NCBI RefSeq assembly: GCF_934643405.1
Contig: NZ_CAKUCL010000336.1
Span: 1-6,277, forward strand
Direction: 5' to 3'
From: an uncultured Actinoplanes sp.
GTDB lineage: Bacteria > Actinomycetota > Actinomycetes > Mycobacteriales > Micromonosporaceae
Length of the DNA: 6,277 bases
Part shown: positions 1-5,416 of the stretch, one piece after another
How the letters are laid out: each line of letters begins with the position of its first letter
Position numbering within the stretch: position 1 is the first letter of the stretch
Translations under genes and position numbers: made by a program
The notes under the pieces: model-generated
Databases searched by the model: none
Told to the model about the DNA's origin: nothing
The model's input: the letters and a program-made list of their open reading frames with translations, nothing else

Positions 1-75
1 CCCCCCACGCCCGGTCCGCGATGTTCCCGGCGGCGACGAGGCGCTGATCATACGGCTTCCCCGGTTCCGGGCATC
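1..75. other. Upstream flank, no gene identified
   Basis: These bases precede the promoter of the kinase gene. One plus-strand frame is open from the window edge to a TGA at 45-47 and could be the last codons of an upstream gene, but the stretch is too short to recognise. A small inverted repeat, CCCGG-TT-CCGGG (60-71), lies directly upstream of the -10 hexamer at 76-81 and could be a regulator site. The arms are only five bases in GC-rich DNA, so chance is a fair explanation. Confidence 0.3.
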
Positions 76-81
76 TAAGAT
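76..81 (+). promoter_or_regulatory. -10 hexamer for a leaderless kinase transcript
   Basis: TAAGAT fits the actinobacterial -10 pattern TAnnnT and is followed by exactly six bases and then the ATG at 88. Transcription would therefore start at or next to the start codon, giving a leaderless mRNA, which is common in actinobacteria. No good Shine-Dalgarno sequence precedes the ATG, which fits this reading. No clear TTGAC-like -35 is seen 16-19 bases upstream, so the promoter may be weak or need an activator. Confidence 0.5.
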
Positions 82-87
82 CGCGGG

Positions 88-1119
88 ATGGGCCCGCCGC
101 TCGACCTGTTCGTCCCCGGGGTGGTGTATCTCGACATCGTCTTCACCGGGCTCGACGGGCTGCCCTCCCCGGGCACCGAGGCGTGGGCCACCGGCATGGG
201 CTCCTCGCCGGGCGGCGTCGCCAACCTCGCGGTCGCGGCGGCCCGGCTCGGCCTGAGCACCGGCCTCGGCACGGCGATCAACTCCGACGCGTACGGCGAT
301 TTCTGCTCGGCGATCCTGTGCGGTCAGGAGGGCATCGACCTGTCCGCGTCCCGCCGCGTCGACGGCCACTCGCCGGTGACGGTCTCGCTGGCGTACGACC
401 GGGACCGCAGCATGATCACCCACGGGCATCCGCTGCCGCTCGGGCCGGACGGCCTGGTCGCCGGGCTGCCGGCGGCCCGCGCCGCGTCGGTCAGCCTCAC
501 CAAGGACCGGATGCCCTGGGTGCGGCAGGCCAGCCGGGCGGGCACGCTGGTCTTCGCCGACGTCGGCTGGGACGCCAGCGCCGAGTGGCCGCCCGAGGTG
601 CTCGACATGCTCGAGGACTGCTACGCGTTCCTGCCCAACGCGGTCGAGGCGATGCAGTACACCCGGGCCGCCACGCCCGAGCAGGCGCTGCGCCGGCTCG
701 CCGGGCTGGCCCCGGTGGTCGTGGTGACCTGCGGCCCGGACGGCGCGCTGGCCGCGGACGCCGCCACCGGCGAGATCGTGCACGTGCCCGCGGTGCCGCT
801 GGACGCGCTCGACCCGACCGGCGCGGGCGACGTCTTCACCGCCGGGTTCATCCTCGGCACGCTGCGGGAGTGGCCGCTCGGCCGGCGGCTGGCCTTCGCC
901 AACCTGACCGCGGCGCTGTCGGTGCGGCACTTCGGCGGGTCGCTGTCCGCGCCGGGCTGGGGCGACATCGCCGACTGGTGGCGCACCGCCCGCTCGGTGG
1001 AGGCGTTCGCCGAGCGGTACGCCTTCCTCGACGAGGTCATCCCGCACGGCGAGCAGCGGTCCGTACGCCGCGCGGGCGCCACGATCGCACGGCTGTCGGA
1101 CGCCGATGCGCACCACTGA
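88..1119 (+). CDS. PfkB-family carbohydrate kinase
   Basis: This cytoplasmic sugar kinase of the PfkB/ribokinase superfamily (343 aa) transfers a phosphate from ATP to a sugar hydroxyl. The glycine-rich N-terminal PfkB region is at about residues 42-55 (GGVANLAVAAARLG). The C-terminal ATP/anion-hole signature DPTGAGD lies at 242-248, and Asp248 is the expected catalytic base. The segment VVVTCGPDGA at 211-220 is the usual nucleotide-side strand and turn. About 55 residues follow the core, making it slightly longer than many PfkB kinases. The ATG at 88 is chosen because the hydrophobic first strand (LDLFVPGVVYLDIV) begins right after it and a -10 hexamer lies six bases upstream. The gene overlaps the downstream GH4 gene by 14 bases, so the two are almost certainly cotranscribed and linked in function. 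The substrate cannot be read from the sequence: fructose, ribose, a nucleoside or a glucoside are all possible, and the neighbour favours a sugar feeding phospho-glucoside metabolism. Confidence 0.9.
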   Translation: MGPPLDLFVPGVVYLDIVFTGLDGLPSPGTEAWATGMGSSPGGVANLAVAAARLGLSTGLGTAINSDAYGDFCSAILCGQEGIDLSASRRVDGHSPVTVSLAYDRDRSMITHGHPLPLGPDGLVAGLPAARAASVSLTKDRMPWVRQASRAGTLVFADVGWDASAEWPPEVLDMLEDCYAFLPNAVEAMQYTRAATPEQALRRLAGLAPVVVVTCGPDGALAADAATGEIVHVPAVPLDALDPTGAGDVFTAGFILGTLREWPLGRRLAFANLTAALSVRHFGGSLSAPGWGDIADWWRTARSVEAFAERYAFLDEVIPHGEQRSVRRAGATIARLSDADAHH

Positions 1120-2428
1120 CCGGCTCACCGTCCTGGGCGGCGGCGGGTTCCGGGTCCCGCTGGTCTACGGCGCGCTGCTCGGCGGCGACTCCCCGGTCGG
1201 CGAGGTCGTGCTGTACGACGTGGACCGGGCCCGGCTGGCCGCGATCAGCGCGGTGCTGCACGCCCAGGCCGCCTCGGCGCCGCACGCCCCGCGGATCCGG
1301 GCCACCACCGACCTGACCGAGGCGCTGACCGGGGCCCGGTTCGTGTTCAGCGCGATCCGCGTCGGCGGCCTGCGCGGACGCGTGATCGACGAGCAGGTGG
1401 CGCTGCACGAGGGGCTGCTCGGCCAGGAGACGGTCGGCGCCGGCGGGGTCTCGTACGGGCTTCGTACGGTGCCGGTCGCGGACGCCGTCGCGCGGCGGAT
1501 CTCGCTGGTGGCGCCGGACGCCTGGGTCATCAACTTCACCAACCCGGCGGGGCTGGTCACCGAGGCCATGGCGGCCCACCTCGGCGACCGGGTGATCGGG
1601 ATCTGCGACTCGCCGTCGGCCCTGGCCCGGCGGGTGGTGCGGGCGCTGGGTGCGGCCCCGGAGACGGTGTCGGTCGAGTACGCCGGGCTCAACCATCTGG
1701 GCTGGCTCACGGCCGTCCGGGAGAAGGAGCGTGACCTGCTCCCGCGGCTGCTGGCCGACGACAGCGCCGTCGCGTCGTTCGAGGAGGGACGGCTGTTCGG
1801 GGCGGCGCGGCTGCGCGAGCTCGGCGCGGTGCCCAACGAGTATCTGCACTACTACTACGACCACGACGATCTGGTACGGCGTGAGCGCGCGGCGGAGGAG
1901 ACGCGGGGCGAGTTCCTGCTGCGGCAGCAGACCGAGGTGTACGCGCGGATGGCCGGCCCGGATCCGCTGGGCGCGTGGCGCGGCGCGCTGCGGCAGCGGG
2001 ACGCGACGTACATGGCGATGGAGGGGCTGGGGGAGCGGGACGACGCCGAGGGTGGCGGCTACGAGCGGGTGGCGCTGGACCTGATGACGGCGATCGCGCG
2101 GGACGTGCCGGCGTCGCTGATCCTCAACGTGCGCAACCGCGGGACGGTGCCGTTCCTCGACGACGCCGCGGTCGTCGAGGTGCCGTGCCGGGTGGACGGT
2201 TCCGGGGCCGTGCCGGCCGGACCCGCGGTGGTGCCGGCGCCCGGCGTGACGCTGGTGAAGCGGGTGAAGGCCACCGAGCGGGCGGTGCTCGACGCGGCGC
2301 GGACCGGGTCGCGGGCCGTGGCGGTGCGGGCCATGGCCGGGCATCCGCTGATCGATTCGGTGCCGGTCGGCAGGCGGCTGGTGGCCGCCTATCAGCGCCG
2401 GTTCCCGGAGCTGGACTACCTGCGCTGA
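1106..2428 (+). CDS. GH4 family 6-phospho-beta-glucosidase
   Basis: This is an NAD+- and divalent-metal-dependent glycosidase of family GH4 (440 aa, normal family length). GH4 enzymes act in the cytoplasm on glycosides, usually 6-phosphorylated, through transient oxidation at C3 and elimination. A Rossmann NAD loop (VLGGGGFRVP) is at residues 9-18. QETVGAGGVSYGLRTVP (107-123) and INFTNPAGL (142-150) are family hallmarks. The metal-binding Cys lies in GICDSP (Cys167) and the metal-binding His in YAGLNHLGW (His197). The PNEY segment (243-246) supplies the likely catalytic-base Tyr246. The overall pattern resembles 6-phospho-beta-glucosidases (CelF/LicH/BglT type) more than alpha-galactosidases or LplD, but exact specificity is inference. 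The ATG at 1106 overlaps the kinase stop by 14 bases, which implies translational coupling; the NAD loop starts nine residues later, which supports this start. The gene converges on the next one with only 15 bases between stop codons. Confidence 0.92.
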   Translation: MRTTDRLTVLGGGGFRVPLVYGALLGGDSPVGEVVLYDVDRARLAAISAVLHAQAASAPHAPRIRATTDLTEALTGARFVFSAIRVGGLRGRVIDEQVALHEGLLGQETVGAGGVSYGLRTVPVADAVARRISLVAPDAWVINFTNPAGLVTEAMAAHLGDRVIGICDSPSALARRVVRALGAAPETVSVEYAGLNHLGWLTAVREKERDLLPRLLADDSAVASFEEGRLFGAARLRELGAVPNEYLHYYYDHDDLVRRERAAEETRGEFLLRQQTEVYARMAGPDPLGAWRGALRQRDATYMAMEGLGERDDAEGGGYERVALDLMTAIARDVPASLILNVRNRGTVPFLDDAAVVEVPCRVDGSGAVPAGPAVVPAPGVTLVKRVKATERAVLDAARTGSRAVAVRAMAGHPLIDSVPVGRRLVAAYQRRFPELDYLR

Positions 2429-2432
2429 GGCC

Positions 2433-2453
2433 GGGCTGCGGCGCTACGAGCCC
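2433..2453. terminator. Weak hairpin between convergent genes
   Basis: GGGCT (2433-2437) can pair with AGCCC (2449-2453) around an 11-base loop. It sits across the 15-base gap between the convergent stop codons of the GH4 gene and the zinc-finger gene and runs into the latter's last codons. A hairpin here could stop transcription from both sides. The stem is only five pairs and there is no T-tract, so this is a weak candidate. Confidence 0.2.
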
Positions 2454-2950
2454 TTCGCCAGCTCGTCGCCGGCCTGGGCCCGGCTCGGGTCCGCGGTGCG
2501 GTGGCGGCGGCGGAACGCCGCGGCCCTGGCCCTGTTCTGGCAGGTCAGGCAGCAGAAACGGCGGCGGCCCGCGGGGGAGGCGTCCACGTAGACGTCGGCG
2601 CACTGGGTGTCGGCGCAGACGCCCAGGCGGCCGGGGTGTTCGGCCAGGTGGTGCCGCAGGGCCAGCGCGGCCGCGGCCCGGAGTCGCTGGTCCGGGTCGT
2701 CGACGGCCCACGTCGCGTCCAGGGAACCGGATTCCTCCGCCATCTCCGGGCGCACGCCGCTCTGCCGCAGCAGGGCGGTGAGCCGCCCGGCCCGGCCCGA
2801 TCCCTCGGCGAAGACGGCGTGGATCTCGTCGGCCAGGGTGGTCAGCTGGCCCTCGGCGGGCGGACGGCCGTTCTTCTCGCGCGGCCGGGTGCCCCACTCG
2901 TTGACCAGGTCGACGAGATCGCTGAGCGGCATCACCTCGACGGTTGTCAC
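2444..2950 (-). CDS. ABATE/CGNR-type zinc-finger putative regulator (CQNR variant)
   Basis: This 168-aa protein has the two-part layout of ABATE/CGNR proteins, which are thought to be stress-related transcription regulators. The N-terminal part starts with LSDLVDLVNEWGTR (9-22), close to the family's opening LDLVN motif, and continues as a helical region. The C-terminal zinc finger spans about 110-150, with Cys112, Cys117, Cys134 (or 133) and Cys137, followed by the basic helix NRARAAAFRRRH. The namesake CGNR tetrapeptide reads CQNR here (137-140). The GTG at 2950 is chosen because TATGAT lies six bases upstream, which fits a leaderless start; an in-frame ATG at codon 7 is the alternative. 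The gene is divergent from an exporter gene with 105 bases between starts, and repeated CATAACG elements lie in that gap, so it probably controls the exporter and itself. Its ligand is unknown. Confidence 0.85.
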   Translation of the reverse strand: MTTVEVMPLSDLVDLVNEWGTRPREKNGRPPAEGQLTTLADEIHAVFAEGSGRAGRLTALLRQSGVRPEMAEESGSLDATWAVDDPDQRLRAAAALALRHHLAEHPGRLGVCADTQCADVYVDASPAGRRRFCCLTCQNRARAAAFRRRHRTADPSRAQAGDELAKGS

Positions 2951-2956
2951 CGGCCC

Positions 2957-2962
2957 ATCATA
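2957..2962 (-). promoter_or_regulatory. -10 hexamer of the zinc-finger regulator gene
   Basis: Read on the minus strand this is TATGAT, a near-consensus -10 box, six bases before the GTG start at 2950. This predicts a leaderless transcript. It partly overlaps the CATAACG copy at 2959-2967, so a protein bound there would block this promoter, as expected for autoregulation. No clear -35 box is visible 17-19 bases upstream. Confidence 0.55.
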
Positions 2963-3038
2963 ACGCGTTGGCGCGCGTTTAGGCGTTGCGATCGGTGGGG
3001 ATCTCTCATAACGTGTTCAGCAGCTTCATGACGTTATG
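2959..3038. promoter_or_regulatory. Candidate operator: three CATAACG elements
   Basis: The element CATAACG occurs at 2959 (as CATAACGCG), at 3007 (as CATAACGTG), and on the minus strand at 3030-3038 (as CATAACGTC). The last two form a perfect inverted repeat, CATAACGT (3007-3014) and ACGTTATG (3031-3038), separated by 16 bases. The first copy overlaps the palindrome AACGCGTT (2962-2969). Further GCGTT half-sites lie at 2965, 2975 and 2983. The repeats cover the -10 boxes of both divergent genes, so they are well placed to be binding sites for the adjacent zinc-finger regulator. The binding protein is inference; the repeats themselves are seen directly. Confidence 0.55.
2986..3014 (+). promoter_or_regulatory. 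Predicted promoter of the DHA2 exporter gene
   Basis: TTGCGA (2986-2991) and TAACGT (3009-3014) form a -35/-10 pair with a 17-base spacer. Transcription would start near 3020, giving a leader of roughly 35 bases before the ATG at 3056. The -10 box lies inside the left arm of the inverted repeat, and the right arm lies just downstream of the predicted start, an arrangement that suits repression. Confidence 0.45.
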
Positions 3039-3040
3039 TG

Positions 3041-3050
3041 AAGGTGGTGA
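3041..3050 (+). promoter_or_regulatory. Ribosome-binding site deciding the exporter start
   Basis: AAGGTGGTGA matches the ideal Shine-Dalgarno string AAGGAGGTGA at nine of ten positions and ends five bases before the ATG at 3056. This favours 3056 over an in-frame GTG at 3038, which would lie inside the operator repeat and upstream of this site. Confidence 0.8.
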
Positions 3051-3055
3051 GACGC

Positions 3056-4654
3056 ATGCGCGCCACGGCAAGCGCCCGGACCTGGGCCGGACTGGCCGTG
3101 CTGGCCCTGCCCTGTCTGCTGGTGTCGCTCGACGCCGACGTGCTCAACCTGGCCGCGCCCGCGCTGTCGGCAACGCTGCGGCCGAGCAGCGTGCAGCTTC
3201 TCTGGATCATGGACAGCTACGTCTTCGTCGTGGCCGGCGCGCTGATCGCCATGGGCGTCCTCGGCGACCGGATCGGGCGGCGGCGGCTGCTGCTGGTCAG
3301 CGGCGCGGCGTTCGGGGTGGCGTCGCTGCTGGCGGCCTTCGCCCGTACGCCGGAGCAGTTGATCGCGGCCCGCGTCCTGATGGGGCTGTCCGGCGCGTCG
3401 CTGATGCCGTCGACGCTGGCGCTGATCCGGGCGATGTTCGCCGACCCCCGACAGCGGGCCGTGGCGCTCGGCGTCTGGAGCGCCAGTTTCTCCCTGGGCG
3501 GGATCGCCGGCCCGCTGATCGGCGGGATCCTGCTCGAACACTTCTGGTGGGGATCGGTCTTCCTCATCGCGCTGCCCGCGACCGGACTGCTGCTGGCACT
3601 GGGCCCGCTGCTGCTGCCGGAGTCGCGCGACCGTACGGCCGGGAACTTCGATCTTCCGGGCGCCCTGCTGAGCCTCGCCGCCATCCTGCTTTCGGTGTAC
3701 GGCGTGAAGAAGCTCGCCGCCTCCGGATGGCAGCCGTTGCCGATGATCGCCCTGCTCGTCGCGGCCGGGCTCGTCCCGGTGTTCGTGGCCCGGCAGCGGC
3801 GCATCCCGTTCCCGCTGCTGGACCTGACGATGTTCCGTCACCGGCGGGTGGCGGTGGCGCTGTCCGCGAACGCGCTGTCGTTCTTCGTGCTGTACGGCAC
3901 GCAGCTGGCCATCGCCCAGTACCTCCAGCTGATCCTCGGCCTGCCGCCGCTGCGGGCCGGCCTGTGGATGCTGCCGTCCGTGCTGGTGTTCCTGGGCTCG
4001 TCCCTGCTCGCCCCGGTGACCGGCCGGGTGCTGCGTCCGGGCCGGGCCGTCTTCGCCGGGCTGGTGGTGATGAGCGCCGGGTTCGCGGTGATGGCCGCGG
4101 CGGGCGGCCTGCCCGGCGTGGTCGCCGGGACGGTGGTGGTCTCGGCCGGGCTGGCGCCGGTCTACATCCTGAGCACCGAGCTGGTGGTGTCGTCGGTGCG
4201 CTCGACCCGGGCCGGGATGGCGGCGGCGGTGACCGAGACCGGGTCGGAGCTGGGCGGCGCGCTCGGCATCGCGATCCTGGGCTCGGTGGGGGTGGCGGCG
4301 TTCCGGCACGGGTCCGGGTCGGGCCGCACGGTGGCCGACGCGGTGGGCGCGGCGGCCGCGCTGCCGGGGCCGGCGGGGGAGGAGCTGCTGAGGCGGGTCT
4401 CGGAGGCCCACACCGGGGCTTTCACGGTGATGGCGTCGGCGGCGGCGGCCGCGGTGGCGGCGGCGGCCGTCCTGGCGTGGCGAGTGCTGAGGCCGGCGCC
4501 CGCCGTTCTCGCACCGCCGGTTGCCGATCCCGCCCGGCCACCCGCAGCGGCTGCGGGTGGAGGCCCGATGGCCGCCTCTGCGGCAACGCCGGCCGCAGGG
4601 CCGGCTCTCCACCCGCCGCCCTGCGCGCCCCTCGCGGCCTCCACCCAGCCCTGA
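3056..4654 (+). CDS. DHA2-family (14-TM) MFS multidrug exporter
   Basis: This is an inner-membrane proton-driven exporter of the major facilitator superfamily (532 aa). TM1 holds the family motif around LVSLDADVLNLAAPAL (22-37). Motif A, GDRIGRRRLL, lies in the TM2-TM3 loop (70-79). The TM5 antiporter motif C region is GVWSASFSLGGIAGPLIGGIL (139-159). QLLWIMDSY and HFWWGSVFLI (162-171) are typical of the QacA/SmvA branch, which exports cationic antiseptics, dyes or antibiotics. Hydrophobic segments continue to a last helix at about 454-477, consistent with 14 helices. Residues 478-532 form an unusual Ala/Pro/Gly-rich tail with no membrane character, and its DNA is rich in inverted repeats. 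The start is set by the strong ribosome-binding site at 3041-3050. The gene is divergent from an ABATE/CGNR regulator that probably controls it. The exact substrate cannot be told; self-resistance or stress export is likely. Confidence 0.9.
   Translation: MRATASARTWAGLAVLALPCLLVSLDADVLNLAAPALSATLRPSSVQLLWIMDSYVFVVAGALIAMGVLGDRIGRRRLLLVSGAAFGVASLLAAFARTPEQLIAARVLMGLSGASLMPSTLALIRAMFADPRQRAVALGVWSASFSLGGIAGPLIGGILLEHFWWGSVFLIALPATGLLLALGPLLLPESRDRTAGNFDLPGALLSLAAILLSVYGVKKLAASGWQPLPMIALLVAAGLVPVFVARQRRIPFPLLDLTMFRHRRVAVALSANALSFFVLYGTQLAIAQYLQLILGLPPLRAGLWMLPSVLVFLGSSLLAPVTGRVLRPGRAVFAGLVVMSAGFAVMAAAGGLPGVVAGTVVVSAGLAPVYILSTELVVSSVRSTRAGMAAAVTETGSELGGALGIAILGSVGVAAFRHGSGSGRTVADAVGAAAALPGPAGEELLRRVSEAHTGAFTVMASAAAAAVAAAAVLAWRVLRPAPAVLAPPVADPARPPAAAAGGGPMAASAATPAAGPALHPPPCAPLAASTQP
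4538..4646. repeat. Cluster of inverted repeats in the exporter 3' end
   Basis: Three nested structures lie within the coding tail of the exporter. CCACCCGCAGC (4538-4548) and its perfect complement GCTGCGGGTGG (4550-4560) are separated by a single base, so 22 of 23 bases are paired as an odd-centred palindrome. GCCGGCC (4588-4594) and GGCCGGC (4599-4605) form a seven-pair stem with a GCAG loop. GGGTGGAGGCC (4555-4565) and GGCCTCCACCC (4636-4646) form an 11-base pair that encloses the second hairpin. The mRNA could fold strongly just before the stop codon. Possible roles are transcript 3'-end protection, termination, or being a copy of a dispersed genomic repeat; none can be chosen from the window alone. 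Confidence 0.55.
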
Positions 4655-4746
4655 ATGCCTTCCTTACCCTTCTCGCCGATACCTTCCTCGCCGTCTCGCC
4701 GTCGGGGAGGCAACGCCCACCCGACCAGGAAGGGACCATATCCCAG

Positions 4747-4752
4747 TATCCT
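4747..4752 (+). promoter_or_regulatory. Possible -10 hexamer upstream of the BlaI gene
   Basis: TATCCT fits the TAnnnT pattern, sits in the only AT-richer patch of the gap and overlaps the palindrome TCCTAGGA (4749-4756). No matching -35 box is seen. If used, the BlaI/M56 transcript would have a leader of nearly 300 bases that includes the inverted repeat at 4759-4785. This is a weak call. Confidence 0.25.
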
Positions 4753-4758
4753 AGGACG

Positions 4759-4785
4759 CCGTAGCCGAGGTGCCGCAGGCTACGG
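4759..4785. repeat. Inverted repeat: terminator or operator candidate
   Basis: CCGTAGCC (4759-4766) and GGCTACGG (4778-4785) are perfect complements around an 11-base spacer. As RNA this is an eight-pair hairpin about 100 bases past the exporter stop. It has no T-tract, which is common for terminators in GC-rich actinobacteria. As DNA it is a dyad of 27 bases immediately after a -10-like hexamer, so it could instead be a regulator site. BlaI-family sites contain CTAC/GTAG cores, but in the opposite order from this dyad, so a BlaI site is not strongly supported. Confidence 0.4.
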
Positions 4786-4867
4786 GAGCCCGTGATCAGT
4801 GGCCGGTGATGGTGGCGGCTGCGGTGAGGCGCCGTCGTCGCACGCGTCGCAGGCAGACGCCGCGGGA

Positions 4868-4901
4868 GGCGGCTGTCGCGGCAGGGGGGCGGCGGCTGTC
4901 G
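4868..4901 (+). repeat. Two direct copies of GGCGGCTGTCG
   Basis: The 11-base string GGCGGCTGTCG occurs at 4868-4878 and 4891-4901, 23 bases apart, close to two helical turns. It lies in the non-coding leader before the BlaI gene. It may be a tandem duplication or a paired protein site; the surrounding DNA is so GC-rich that a simple-sequence origin is plausible. Confidence 0.3.
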
Positions 4902-5042
4902 GCGGGAGGGCGGCGGCACCGCGTCCCTGCTGGTCGACGTGGGCGGATGGGACGGATCGCCGGCGGCGCCAATGCGAGGATGAGGCGGCAGCGGTGCGAC
5001 GAGACGGGGACGCGGCCGGCCGGCCCGCGCGGGGACGCATGC

Positions 5043-5049
5043 GGAGGGG
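5043..5049 (+). promoter_or_regulatory. Ribosome-binding site of the BlaI gene
   Basis: GGAGGGG with its GGAGG core six bases before the ATG at 5054 supports that start. An in-frame ATG at 5039 would lie upstream of this site and would add only five residues before the conserved domain; it has a poorer site of its own. Confidence 0.65.
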
Positions 5050-5053
5050 AACG

Positions 5054-5416
5054 ATGGCCGACAAGAGGCGCGCCCGGGGTGAGCTCGAGTCCGAGGTGAT
5101 GGCGGCTCTGTGGGCGGCGGACCGGCCGCTGACCCCGGCGGGCGTGCAGGCGGTGCTCGGCGGCGGGCTGGCTTACAACACCGTGCAGACGATCCTCATC
5201 CGGCTGGTCGACAAGGAACTGGTGCGGCGCGACGCGCAGGGGCGTGGGCACGTCTACTGGCCGGCGCGCGACGCCGCGACCACGGCCGCGGAGCGGATGC
5301 GGGCGGCGCTGACCGCGCGGCCGGAGCGGCTGGCCGTGCTCCAGCAGTTCGCGGCGGGGCTGGACGATCAGGACGCGCAGACGTTGCGGGCGCTGCTGGC
5401 GGAGCGCGCGGTATGA
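5054..5416 (+). CDS. BlaI/MecI-family transcriptional repressor
   Basis: This is a 120-aa winged-helix repressor of the BlaI/MecI (penicillinase repressor) family. GELESEVMAALWAADRPLTPAGVQ (9-32) is the typical first helices. The recognition helix is NTVQTILIRLVDK (42-54), and the wing is LVRRDAQGRGHVYWPA (56-71). The C-terminal half is a helical dimerisation region. In staphylococcal BlaI, repression ends when the protein is cut at an Asn-Phe bond in this half; the equivalent place here is probably near Gln98-Phe99, which is inference. The stop codon overlaps the ATG of the M56 peptidase gene (ATGA), the usual arrangement for a repressor with its membrane sensor/protease. Target genes are not visible and no BlaI-type operator was found upstream. 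Length and start agree with the family. Confidence 0.93.
   Translation: MADKRRARGELESEVMAALWAADRPLTPAGVQAVLGGGLAYNTVQTILIRLVDKELVRRDAQGRGHVYWPARDAATTAAERMRAALTARPERLAVLQQFAAGLDDQDAQTLRALLAERAV

Larger units (their letters stand above)
4655..5053. other. 399-base stretch without a convincing gene
   Basis: No reading frame here shows a recognisable protein or good start signals. The first part (about 4657-4703) is pyrimidine-rich and repeats CTCGCCG at 4672, 4687 and 4695 and CCTTCCT at 4658 and 4682. The middle (about 4735-4800) is the least GC-rich part and holds a -10-like hexamer and an inverted repeat. From 4800 to 5053 the DNA is extremely GC-rich with short GGCGGC-type repeats and no visible promoter. 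It separates the exporter gene from the BlaI/M56 pair and probably contains the terminator of the first and the promoter of the second. Confidence 0.5.

Noticed and set aside
1037..2344. Long minus-strand open frame opposite the GH4 gene
   Set aside because: It is rich in Arg, His, Pro and Gln with no recognisable domain, and it mirrors a well-supported GH4 enzyme. It is the usual antisense shadow of very GC-rich coding DNA.
3038..3055. GTG at 3038 as the start of the exporter
   Set aside because: It lies upstream of the near-perfect ribosome-binding site at 3041-3050 and inside the operator repeat; the ATG at 3056 is correctly spaced.
2986..4764. Plus-strand open frame overlapping the exporter in another frame, and a minus-strand one at 3026-4612
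   Set aside because: Both have low-complexity Arg/Gly/Pro-rich translations, while the frame starting at 3056 gives a textbook 14-TM exporter with a strong ribosome-binding site.
4422..4919. Minus-strand frame whose middle part reads like a short peptide with GYGVLGYW
   Set aside because: The stretch looked like a possible small-peptide gene, but there is no start codon with a ribosome-binding site near it, and the rest of the frame is Arg/Pro-rich and runs opposite the exporter tail. The repeated look comes from the dyad and palindrome in the DNA.
4799..5053. N-terminal extension of the BlaI frame back to an upstream start
   Set aside because: The frame is open but translates to Gly/Ala/Arg low-complexity sequence unlike any BlaI protein. 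The good ribosome-binding site and the normal family length both point to 5054.
5110..5412. Continuation of the M56 frame upstream through the BlaI gene
   Set aside because: Translation in that part is Gly/Ala/Arg-rich junk in a shadow frame. The first membrane segment begins right after the ATG at 5413, which overlaps the BlaI stop in the standard way.
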